A stretch of DNA of 64,000 nucleotides from Zizania palustris (lineage: Eukaryota > Streptophyta > Magnoliopsida > Poales > Poaceae). Within the stretch, counting starts at the first letter, position 1; every line of letters starts with the position of its first letter. The notes under the pieces were generated by a model, which saw only the letters and a list, made by a program, of their open reading frames with translations, was not told the DNA's origin and ran no database searches. The DNA is taken from contig JAAALK010000082.1 of the NCBI GenBank assembly GCA_019279435.1, positions 23,159,034-23,223,033 of the forward strand. Direction: 5' to 3'. A program made the translations under genes and the position numbers. Shown piece after piece: positions 54,435 to 64,000 of the stretch.

Positions 54435-57286
54435 GGCACTACTGACCGAGTTCCGACCGAGGTGCATCCGGAGCCTGTCTAGGCTGTGGCGCGGATAGAG
54501 AACTTCGACCCTGCAAGATGGCCTCCGGTGGTCAATGTTATGCCACCTCCGAAGCAGGAAGATGGTCAAGATCGAGGGAAAAGAGTAGTCCTCCCCATCT
54601 CCAGAGGAGGGACCCTCGGAAGTATGTCGAAGAGGCAAAGAAGAGAATATGTCCGAGAAGTGGGCCATATTGGAACTTCCTCGTCTGCCACTGCTATGCC
54701 TGAATGGTCCCATGTGCCGATATCTTTTTCTGCAGATGATGCAGCTGGCATAAAGTTTCCACATGCAGAACCGCTTGTCATCACTGCCGACATAGCAGGG
54801 ACTGAGGTCCGGAGAGTGCTAATCGACGGAGGGAGTTCGGCAGATATTATCTTTGTCCAAGCTTTTGATCAATTCTGCATCTCCAGGAAGCATCTTCTCC
54901 CAGCAGCTCGTCCTTTGCAAGGCTTCGCAGGACCTCCTCTTGATGCCCTCGGCCAAATTGGCCTGGAAGTTACTTTCGGAGAGGGGCTACTGGCCAGGAT
55001 GGAGGAAGTGATTTTTGATGTTGTGGATGCCCCATATGCATACAATGTTATCTTCGGAAGAGGCATGTTGAATCAATTCGGAGTTGTGGTGCATCATAAT
55101 TATCTGTGTATGAAGATGCCCACACAAGCGGGAGTGCTCACTGTTTTTGGAGATCAGGCAACTGCGCGAAAAGCGGAGTATGGTCATGGCCCTCCTCTTG
55201 ACCTGAGACAGGTGAACAGCGTGCAAGGTAACCCGGAGGATTTTTCTGCTCCTGGTGAATCTTCGAAGAAGTCCTTCCCAAGGCCAAGCCCTGAAGGAGA
55301 AATTGCAACGAAGGTTATTGTCAAAGATGGCAAGGAATATTCATTTCAGTTTGGCAAGGACTTGCCTCCAGAAGTCACTACTTCGTTAGAGAAAGTAGTT
55401 GAGGAGAATTTAGATGTCTTTGCTTGGTCTGATGAAGACATCACTGGAGTTAGTCGGGATATTATTGAGCACAGTTTACTTGTGAACCTGAAGGCTCGGC
55501 CTGTTCGGCGAGAACTCCAGAAGCTGTCTACGGAGAGGGCTATTGTTGCTAAAGATGAAGTTGAAAAGCTGCCGAAGGCTGGGATTATCATAGAGGTAGC
55601 TCATACGGAGTGTCTAGCCAACCCAGTCTTCGTTAGGAAGAAATCTTTCGGGAAATGGCGCATGTGTATTGACTTTCATCTTTGAATAAAGCATGCCCCC
55701 GTGACCCCTACCCCATGCCCCGAATTGATCAATTGGTTGACTCTACTGCTGGTTCGGAGTTATTAAGCTTTCTTGACGCGTATTCCGGCTATCATCAAAT
55801 CTAGCTAAAGCGCAAAGATGAAATCAAGACAAGCTTTGTAACTCCTTCGGGAGTCTTCTGTTATGTAAGAATGCCCTTTGGCTTAAGAAATGTCCGGGCA
55901 ACTTTTTCGAGGTTAATTGCTAAAGCTCTAGGTCATCAAATAGGCCGCAATGTAGAGGCTTATATGGATGAAATTGTAATAAAGAGTGCTTTAAAGCACC
56001 AACATAGCCTAGACTTAGCAGAAACATTCAATAGCCTTCGGGCATGTGAAATCCGTCTTAACCCCGAAAAATGTATCTTCGGGGCTCAGGCTGGAAAATT
56101 AGGGTATCTAGTTTCAAGCAGGGGGATCGAAGCTAGCCCCACTCAAATAACTGCGCTGCAAAGGATGGCTCCTCCGGAGAATTTAAAGCAAGTACAAAAG
56201 CTGACTGGTCGCCTTGCAGCACTTAGCAGATTTTTGGCAAGGTCTGTGGAGAGAAGTTTGCCCATTTTTAAAGCATTGAAAGGGTCCGAAGATTTTGCAT
56301 GGACACCGGAGTGTCAAAAAAGCTTCGAAGATATTAAGAATTATCTCAGTAACCTCGCTACACTCACGGTGCCTATTGCGGACGAAACCCTACTCCTCTA
56401 CCTTGCAGCTACTGGCTTTGCTGTCAGTGCAGTCCTTGTTAAAGAGGTTGATTTCAATGGAAAGTGGGTACAGAATCCAGTCTATTTTGTATCCGAAGCA
56501 TTGTCCGGAGCAAAAACAAGATATTTCGAGCTTGAGAAGTTCACTTATGCTCTGATAATGGCTTCGAGGAAGTTAAGGCATTGTTTCTTGGTGCATAATG
56601 TAATTGTACCAACTTCATATCCCTTGGGAGATATGCTCCGAAGTAAGGATTCCACAGGAAGAATTGGGAAGTGGGCTGTTGAATTAGCACCCTTCGGTAT
56701 CTCCTTCGTGGCAAGGACAGCAATTAAGTCACAAGTGTTGGAAGATTTTGTGGCAGAGTGGACTCCCCCTGCAGCATGGGCTCCGGAGAAGCCAAGTGAA
56801 GGAATTTGGACGATATACTCCGATGGAGCTTTCAAGGCATCTGGAGCAGGTGTCGGAGTAGTGATAATTTATCCTTCAGGGCAAAAGGCAATGTACTCCG
56901 CAAGACTAAACTTTAAGTCTACCAACAATATAGCGGAGTATGAAGGAATTTTGCTAGGACTTCGAAAGGCACGTGCTTTGGAGGCTACAAGAGTTGTTAT
57001 TAAAATAGATTCTCAAATTGTAGCAGGGCACGTAGATAAAAGTTTTCAAGTTCGACATCCACAGCTTGCAAAATACTTGGAGGAGATCTGCAAGATTGAA
57101 GCAACATTTAAAGGGATTTCCATTCGGAGTATACCCAGAGCAGAAAACGTGCAAGCTGATATCTTGGCAAAAGTTGTAGCCGGAGCTATGGACATTCCAG
57201 AAGAGGCTTTTTACGAAGAACTCAGTACACCTTCGGTGCCACAGATCACTTCTGTGGAAGTCCTTTGCATTCCAAGTACAGATTGA
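54435..57286 (+). pseudogene. pol: Element C protease, RT, RNase H and second RNase H
   Basis: The gag frame continues through the protease (VLIDGGSSADIIFVQAF, near 54820-54870) to RT, where a one-base deletion at about 55675 (DFTSLNKACP region) shifts to the frame ending at 57286. A TAG near 55803 replaces Trp in YHQIWLK. The catalytic motif is YMDE rather than YMDD, and one Leu codon is missing in AGKLLGYL. The RT-linked RNase H (LLYLAATGFAVSAVLV) and second RNase H (WTIYSDGAFKASGAG, TNNIAEYEG, IKIDSQIVAGH) follow. TGA 57284-57286 sits where B has Trp. Confidence 0.86.
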
Positions 57287-58494
57287 CGAAGTTCAATTGT
57301 GGAATTGTTGCAAGGAGAAGCAAATTTGTCTGAAGGGCCACAACTTTCGAGGTTGAAACTTAGAATTCGAAATTATCATATAATCAATGGTATTTTGTAC
57401 AAGGCTGGAGTATGTTTCCCTCTGCTCCGATGTATATCTCAAGCCGAAGGTCAAGAAATTCTTTGAGAAATTCATGAAGGACTTTGCGGTAGCCATTTGG
57501 CTCCTCGAGCTTTGGCAGGAAAAACACTTCGCCAGGGGCTTTATTGGCCTACAATAGTAGCTGATGCGGAGAACTTAGTCCGCACTTGCCAAGGTTGTCA
57601 GTGGATGGGAAGAAGAAGTCATCGCCCGCCAACAACTCTTCAAGTCATTTCTCCAGTATGGCCCATGGACAGATGGGGCATGGATCTTATTGGCCCCTTC
57701 CTGGTAGCAAAAGGAAATTTGAAATTCACAGTGGTAGCAATTGAGTATTTTTCAAAGTGGGTCGAAGCAGAGCCCCTAACAGCTATCACTTCGAATAATG
57801 TACAAAAATTTTTCTGGAAAAATATCATTTGCCGGTTCGGAGTGCCTCGACAACTCACAGTTGACAATGGGACACAATTTGATGCAGAGCCCTTCAGGAA
57901 ATTTTGTGAAGATCTTGGCATACAACTATGTTTTGCTGCAGTAAGACATCCTCAGTCTAACGGAGCTGTTGAAAGAGCCAATGGCAATATCTTGTCAGGA
58001 CTGAATTGAAGAATAGTAGGTTTGGCAAAAGGATTGTGCACCGAGGAGCTCCCAAAGATTCTATGGTCCATCCGAACCACTCAAACGAGGTCCACGGGTT
58101 TCACTCCGTTCATACTATTATTCGGAGACGAAGCTATGACGCCAATGGAACTCAAAGGAGGATCCCTTCGCAGCACCAAATCGAAAATAGAAGAAGAAAG
58201 GCAAACTTCGCTTGATTTAACAGAAGAGACAAGACTTCGAGTTGTCGCCAATTTGTCAAAGTATCAGCAGCAAACGAAGACTTGGTTTGACCCGAAGGTC
58301 AAGGTTAATGAACTTAAGCCGGGTCACCTTGTTTTGCCAAGTATTATAGCACCAGGGAAATTAGGAAATAAGTGGGAAGGTCCATACATAATTGTCCGCT
58401 CAGGGCGCCCTAGTTCTTTTAAGTTACTAATTTGGAAGGCGAAGAGTTAGCGCATACATGGCATGCGGAGCACTTAAAGCGATATTTTGCATAG
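57287..58494 (+). pseudogene. int: Element C integrase
   Basis: It continues the same frame. It has the zinc-binding EGLCGSHLAPRALAGK and TCQGCQWMGRRSH, the core with WGMDLIGPFLVAKG, LTVDNGTQFDAEPF and HPQSNGAVERANGNIL, and the C-terminal NKWEGPYIIVRSGRP. TGA near 57465 and 58007-58009 both replace Arg (CGA to TGA). A one-base deletion near 58428 shifts the last 22 codons, whose original end HLKRYFA-stop is at 58494. Confidence 0.86.
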
Positions 58495-58699
58495 GGGCTC
58501 CTTGTAATCATTTGTAAACACCTTCTGAATTAATAAAGTTCATGGTTCAGATAATGCCTACCCCCCAAACACTTCCTACTTCTAGTGGACGCATTGGAAG
58601 AACGAAGTTGGCTGTGAGGGAAGTGCCATTAATTTGAATCATTTTTTCAGACTTCGAACCACTAGTTCGAAGCTTCCGACGAGGTGGGAATGTCAAAAA

Positions 58700-58915
58700 A
58701 ATTGGATTCCAAGCCACCGGCTTGAAAGCATCCGTAAAAAGAGTCGAAGGAGACCAAATAATGCGGATTCCAAGCTCCGGCTTGAAAGCATATGTAAAAG
58801 AGTCCAAGGAGACCATTGTGAATTCCAAACCACCGGTTTGATAGCATTCGCAAAAAGAGCCGAAGGAAACCAAAACAAAACAGAGTTTGAGCTAATAAGC
58901 TTCGAACATCTGTGA
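58700..58915 (+). repeat. Element C tandem repeat, about 55-62-bp unit, roughly 3.5 copies
   Basis: Units begin GGATTCCAAGCCACCGGCTTG at about 58702, again at about 58764, and GAATTCCAAACCACCGG at about 58819, with a diverged last copy. Each has a GTAAAAAGAGTCGAAGGAGACC-like core related to the A and B repeats. The location between pol and antisense gene is the same. Confidence 0.8.
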
Positions 58916-59227
58916 AAAGTGTCCAAAGTGACCAATCGTTCGGGACATTAAAATGTCCAGGAAGCTTGTCCGAAGTGACTTCTTTCAAACAAAAGGTACT
59001 AAGCTATCAGTTTTACGACTCCAAGTAGTCAAGCATTTTATAAGATTTTAATCAATTTTTAAGTTGCTGAGGGGCTCCGAGCCTCCAAAATTGTACTCCT
59101 AAGTTTTTCTTTGCGCCTAACCATCTTCGAGTATAACGCGAAGTTGCTTACGCCCAAAGAGGGGCTAGGAAGTAGGGAGACAATTTTAAAAATTCAATCT
59201 TTATTATCCGAACAGATTACAATTACA

Positions 59228-60942
59228 TCACGAAAAATCTGTGTCTATGCCAAGAAGAAATCGAAGACCCCTTCGATCTCTAGAACTACTACTAAGGTTG
59301 GAACGACTAGTTCTAGAGCCGGGAGTTCTAATAACCTTGCTTTTAACTCTTCTACCTCCCTTTGAAGCTCTAAAATCTTTTTGTTCCTGTTGAAGTTCAG
59401 CCCAAGTTCGAAGCCGTTCGGGGCTTCTTTCCCAGCTCCGAAGTTCTTCAGGCTTTTTCCCTTGTTCTTTAGTAGTACCTTCGTCCTCGGACCACGCAAT
59501 GTATTCAGAAGATGAAGTTTCCGAGTTAACTTCTTTTTCTTCCTCTTTAATATAAGATAATATATCTTTACATATTTCGGGTGCAATTGCACCAGAGTTA
59601 TCTCGAGGAATCAAAAATCGAGGTCGCTTATGAAGTTTTAAAAGATCAAAGGTAGCCCATAGCAGGCGGAGTTCTTTGGTAATGTTTAACACTTCGACAT
59701 CATCCATTCGAGGTTGAGAAGCCTAAAAACATGATAAGTAAATTTTCATTCATAATGTATGAAAGCATGATTTTTTACATAGTCGGGATCCTAAAACAAA
59801 TCTAGACCTATGGGTTTGACAGAGGCTGGCTGCTCGAGGCTTGAGACCGAGCTTGCTTCTGGCGATGCCCTTCATCAATCCAAGCCTTGATCGCAGTGCG
59901 ACCTTCGGCTCTCCATGAAGCTTGGAAGGCCTGCCAAGCTGCGTCCACATCCTCAGAAGGATTTAGAAGTTGGTTCTCATCGAAGGTAATGGGAGCCGCC
60001 CCCGAGTCCGGTGTTATCGATAGCCCCAGATCTTCGTAGTAGCGAAGTACTCCGAGAGCAGCCACTTGTCCGGAGATTTCTCCATACCAAATGCATGCTG
60101 TCTTCATCGTCTTCGCAGCTCCTTGGATCATTTTTAGCCATTGCAGCAGGGGGATGTTGTCATTTGAAGGTAGTGTCCCAGTAGTACCGAAGTACTCTAG
60201 AACACCTAGGAGATGTGTCATGACTTCCGCAGCTACCTTCTCCGATTTTAGATTATCTTCAATTAAAGCGTCCTTTGACGAAGTCAGCTCATCCACCACA
60301 GTGGAGAGCCTAGCTGCCTCCGTAGCCAGAGAACTCTTCTGGCTAAGTAAGTTGCTAGCCTCCTCCGCAGCTTTAGTTTTTCCTCTTAGAGCTTAACTAG
60401 CTCATCCCCCGCCGAAGCATGCTACGCCCGCATTCATTCTATCTCAGCCCGAAGCACAATTTGTTCGGCTTCGAGCTTTTTATTTGCAACCTCTAGATTT
60501 TGTCTGGCCCTCCTCTCCGCTGAAACCATTTCGTCTAAGTGGGAAACTAGAACTTTGGAGACGTTAAGACTCCTCTGAAGAGCAGTAACCTTCTCCTGAA
60601 GACGAAGACTTCCGCGCTCGTTCGAGACAGCTGTGGCTCGAACCAAGACTATTTGCTGCAAAGAGAAAGAAGCAAGGTTAGAAACTATTTGTAAGTTGAA
60701 ATTAATCTTGTTTTGCAGATACTTCGTACCTGGTATGCTGCCCGTTCCAAGGCAGTGTTGAGCTCCGAACCCTCATCTTCGCTAAGGATGGCCACCAAGT
60801 CTGTTTCCCCAACTTCGTGTTTGGCTCGATCCAAAGGCTCGAGCAGGGCCCGAAGTCCGGTCCTTCGCTCCAAGAAAGGAGCTAGGAGGGGAGCATGGAC
60901 AAGGCCCTCTGATCGTCTTCGTTCGGCGAGGGTGAGAAACCA
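59228..60942 (-). pseudogene. Element C antisense gene, exons 3 (part) to 5
   Basis: This minus-strand gene is homologous to 29248-32732 of B. Exon 3 (60942-60730) is cut by copia E and has SLAERRTGLRALLEP-like and NTALERAAYQ text. Exon 4 (60655-59808) starts QIVLVRATAVSNE, includes the coiled coil with a frame break near 60400, and the GVLEYFGTTG block. Exon 5 (59722-59228) ends RRGLRFLLGIDTDFS-stop with its full length intact. Splice borders are GT-AG at the same places as in B. Codon 59810-59808 at the exon 4 donor is TAG where B has CAG. Exons 1 and 2 lie outside the window. Confidence 0.75.
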
Positions 60943-62671
60943 TGTTGGAGAATATGGTTTTGATATTCCAGATGTGATAAGTGATTGTCAACGGAAGTCA
61001 AAGGAAGGGAGAGATGAAGACCTGCAGAGTCTGAGGCACATGTGACTCAGGTACACGGGTAGTGAGCGACGGCCGGGCGGAGGAGCCGCGGAGTCGGGCT
61101 AGCCCAATCCGGGTACATGGCTAGGAGCGGCAGAGGATCCACCGGTCTGTTGACTGGGTTTGACTCAGGTACACGGGCGGCGAGTGATTGCCGGGCTGAG
61201 GAAGCCGTGGGGTCGGGTCGGCCCAATCCGGGTACCTGGTGCGAAGATGGTGGACGCTTTGTCAGTTTCGGCGTAAAACTGACAATCTATGTTTAATTCG
61301 TTTTTAGGATATTATTATTTAGTTTTTAAGTTTAGAATATTTTTATTCGAGTCAGTTAATTTTTCTAAGAATATTTTAGTAATTTTCAGAATTTATTTTA
61401 GAGTCAGTTTATTTTACCCGAGGGTAAATTAGTCTTTTCATGTATTAGGAGTCGCCTATAAATAGGCCCCTATCCCCCCGGGAATAGATGACTGTTTTTT
61501 CTAATAGATCAATCTACAGTCCATTTTCATCTTCCAACGAAAATTTTCATCTACAAAGTTTTCTTCTCCACGGCGACAAAGTTTTTCTTCTCCACAGCGC
61601 GGTCTTCCTTTTTTTTCCCAGGCACGTTGCCGCCGGCAGCGGGCCCCACGGTAGTTGTGCGTGCGCAAGCAGGAGTCACGGCTTGACCAAGCAAGCGGCT
61701 CCACTGCGTCGTCTTGTGGCTGCTCACGGTTGGAGGATCTCCACAGAAGATCAGGCAACTTCAGCAGCCTTGCAGCCTTTGGAGGGAAAAGTTTTTTTTA
61801 GCGTGACTGCAGGGCACAAAAAAACTGCTCCGTGGCGTGATTTGGCGACCAACAGCGCAAGTCATCGGCTGCCTACCACCGCACGGGGCCCGGGGTTTAG
61901 CTGCAATCAATTGCTTTTGTTTTTTGCTTCATTCCCTTGGCACGCAGATCGAGGCCGACAGAGGAAGTCTTCACGGTGTAGTTTCTTTCCCTCTCGTGCG
62001 TCACGTGGCGAAGGAAACAGCGGTGCATCCGTTCGGCGAAAAGAAAAATTCTTCGATGCAAGTTAGTTATTTTTACTTCCTAATTTTTAGCAGATCAGTT
62101 TTAAAGATAATCATCTATTACTTAATTAGCTGAAAAATAATAATCTCGTAGTCATCTGTTATTAATTAAAAATTAATCTCATCATTAAATTTTAATCTGC
62201 TTATTAGTTATCTCGTATTATTTATTTAAATAGATCTGTTTAATCTGCTCATATAAAAGAAAAGAAAAATTTATTAGTCGTGATAATTTTTATTTCTCGT
62301 GAAATATTTTTAGGTTATATCTGAATTAATTTCAGGGTGATCCAAATTTTATTGAGTTAATTCGTATTTTATTTTTAGACTGCTATCTGGACAATTTATT
62401 AGAATATTTAGGATTTTGTATTACGTCATAAAATATTTCTAGTACCCATTTTATTTACTGCAGTGATTCTTTTTAGTTTAGATCCAATTTCATTTTAATT
62501 AGGACACCGATCTTTTTAGGCTAGACATCTATAGTACCAGTAATTTATTTTACTAATATTGTTTGTCCAGTTAAGTTGGTTGGGTGTTGGGTTTTATCCT
62601 ATAGTTCAGCAAGAAATTTTTAGGCGCCCATTCACCCCCCTCCCCCTCTGGTCGCTACTTTCGGTCCTACA
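60943..62671 (+). repeat. Element E 5' LTR
   Basis: It starts TGTTGGAGAATATGG and ends CGGTCCTACA, 1729 bp, with TATAAAT at 61457-61463. The left part holds a diverged direct repeat (61043 and 61161). The start is inferred from where antisense-gene coding stops, so it is less certain than the end. A 192-codon open frame at 61488-62066 lies inside the LTR and resembles no known protein. Confidence 0.8.
61043..61250 (+). repeat. Direct repeat in element E LTR, spacing 118 bp
   Basis: TGACTCAGGTACACGGG starts at 61043 and 61161. Both copies continue to GCCCAATCCGGGTAC with scattered differences. The repeat lies about 300-400 bp upstream of the TATA box. Confidence 0.8.
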
Positions 62672-62673
62672 AG

Positions 62674-62685
62674 TGGTATCAGAGC
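62674..62685 (+). other. Element E primer binding site (tRNA-iMet)
   Basis: TGGTATCAGAGC is located two bases after the LTR end, as in element D. Confidence 0.92.
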
Positions 62686-62737
62686 GAGGTTAGGTTTTTC
62701 TAATATCTTAACCAATTCTAAAACCTAGGTAGTGACC

Positions 62738-64000
62738 ATGACGTCTCCTGGTAAAATCCCATCCCTAGAAGCTTTTGGCTACACTTATTGGAAGACTCGC
62801 ATGCGAGCATATGTTCTGAGCTAGAGCTCGGACATATGGGAGATTTGTGTTCATCCTAATTTCACCATAACGACTATTGCTGCGGATACTGCTGAAAATG
62901 TAATTACCCAGCATCAAAATAATAGTAAGGCGGTGAATATTTTATTTTTTGGTCTAGGTCCTAGTGAGTTTGAGCGTGTTATCCATCTCACCACTGCTCA
63001 AGAGATCTGGGCTACCCTCCAGGCACACCATGAGGGGACAGCTCAGGTTAAGGCTAGGCTCTACCAGACCTATCGGCGGGAGTATGAAAATTTCTCACAG
63101 AAGCCGGGTGAGACTGTTGAGGCTTTGTTTGGTCGTTTTCAATCGATCATTAACAAGCTTCGCGTCAACAAGGCTGAGCGCGATCAACTGGTCTCAGATC
63201 ATGAGCAGACGCTTAAGGTACTCCATACCTTGGACCCTAAGATATGGGAGATCAAGGTCTCTTCTATTGTTGAGAGCGCGTCTTATGATACCTTGACCGT
63301 CGCAGAGCTTTTTAGTAAGCTCAAGGCCTCAGAGGTCGATATTCAGTTGAGATCAAATCTCACTAATTCTGGCTCAAAGACTCTAGCGCTTGCGACACCG
63401 TCGGCTGATCCTAATGCCATGAGTTGTACTGATTTTTCCTTGATGTCTATCTCCGAGGAACAACTTGATACTCTAGGAGATGATGATTTGTGCCTGTTTA
63501 ACAACCGGGTGTGACGTGCCTCTGATAAGCGAATGTTTAAGAGACACGGCACAAAATCCGGATGCTTTGAGTGTGGTGACCCAGGTCATTTCATCGCCGA
63601 CTGCCCCAAGCAGAAGAATTACAAGAAGGGCACCAGCGGCAACTCCTACAACTCCAGCAAGTGTGACAACTCCACAAAGGGCAAGCCCAAGACAATATTC
63701 TTTCGAAAGCCACTGAAGGACTACAGGCGTGAGAATAAGAAGCGAGACAAGACCTTCTTCGCCGAGATGGAGAAAAGATACTCCAAGAGATCCTCATCTT
63801 CCTCCTCGTCTTCAAGTTCAAGTGATGAAGATATCATGATTAGGAAGGGGAAGGACAGGGACAATCCGGCGGGCCTCTGTTTCATGGGCTTCGGGGACAA
63901 GCCAAAGAGTCGCTCACGTCATAGCCGAAGATCCCACAAGAGCTTCTGCTCAATGGCTCTTGGGGAGAAGAAAGAGAAGGACTCCTCCGATGACTCCGAC
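62738..64000 (+). pseudogene. gag: Element E gag, partial
   Basis: ATG 62738 opens MTSPGKIPSLEAFGYTYWKT, the usual copia gag start. A TAG at 62822-62824 interrupts it, then the UBN2-type core runs through LTTAQEIWATLQAHHEGTAQ and VSSIVESASYDTLTVAELF. After TGA 63512-63514 the same frame continues with the CCHC knuckle CFECGDPGHFIADC (about 63562-63603), a Lys-rich stretch and a long Ser run with acidic residues near 63790-63830. It leaves the window still open. Both stops fit C to T change (CAG and CGA origins are inferred). The protein would form the copia particle. Confidence 0.85.

Larger units (their letters stand above)
52549..60942 (+). mobile_element. Element C: degenerate Tat-lineage element of the A/B family
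   Basis: Plus-strand order: 5' LTR 52549-53043, gag 53106-54434, pol to 58494, tandem repeat 58700-58915, antisense gene 60942-59228. The right end is interrupted by copia E at 60943, so the 3' LTR is outside the window. Coding similarity to B is very high, but at least ten stops and several one-base deletions are present. Most stops are C to T or G to A changes. Confidence 0.88.
60943..64000 (+). mobile_element. Element E: Sirevirus-like Ty1/copia, 5' part
   Basis: Plus-strand order: LTR 60943-62671, tRNA-iMet primer site 62674-62685, gag from 62738 to beyond the window. It interrupts exon 3 of C's antisense gene. The LTR end with CACCCCCCTCCCCCTCTGGT and the long gag resemble element D. 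The right end is outside the window, so no target duplication can be tested. Confidence 0.85.

Noticed and set aside
61488..62066. 192-codon open frame after a TATA box
   Set aside because: It lies inside E's LTR between the promoter and primer site and shows no similarity I recognise; it is more likely an untranslated leader.

Overview
The window is plant nuclear repeat DNA, most likely from a grass. It consists almost entirely of nested LTR retrotransposons, and I see no host gene, tRNA or rRNA gene. The plant call rests on Ty3/gypsy Tat-type elements with a second RNase H, a Tekay/Del-like chromovirus remnant, Sirevirus-like Ty1/copia elements, and tRNA-iMet primer sites (TGGTATCAGAGC). 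The grass call is softer. It rests on antisense genes resembling the 'putative gypsy type transposon' family (Pfam Transposase_28) and on an overall resemblance to grass repeats.

Layout. 1-2878 and 24418-27548: T1, a decayed non-autonomous Tat-like element with gag and protease but no reverse transcriptase or integrase, plus its own antisense gene. 2879-24412: element A, an autonomous-type Tat element inserted in T1. 9805-19589: element D, a minus-strand Sirevirus-like copia inserted in A (target duplication TAAGG). 27549-28273 and 40062-48222: G, a Tekay-like chromovirus with its polymerase region deleted and a LTR of about 4.5 kb. 28274-40061: element B, a young, nearly intact minus-strand relative of A inserted in G (target duplication CTTTG). 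48223-52300: F, a minus-strand copia remnant with tandem LTR pieces. 52301-52548: a LTR stub (C') of the A/B/C family. 52549-60942: element C, a third family copy. 60943-64000: element E, the 5' end of a Sirevirus-like copia inserted in C. Nesting reaches about five levels (G > F > C' > C > E).

A, B and C share one plan: LTR, primer site, gag-protease-RT-RNase H-second RNase H-integrase on the sense strand, then a short-period tandem repeat, then a convergent gene on the opposite strand with its own TATA box just inside the 3' LTR. In B this opposing gene resolves into five exons and four GT-AG introns whose phases keep one reading frame. Splice sites sit at equivalent places in A and C. This intron-bearing antisense gene, kept in three copies, is the most interesting system in the window.

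Activity and decay. B's two LTRs differ by about two substitutions and one indel, and its 1.8k-codon polyprotein has one internal stop. A's LTRs differ by about 20 positions and D's by about 10 in the aligned part, which fits D being younger than its host A. Premature stops in D, F and C are almost all explained by C-to-T or G-to-A changes (CAG to TAG, CGA to TGA, TGG to TAG or TGA), as expected from deamination of methylated, silenced DNA.
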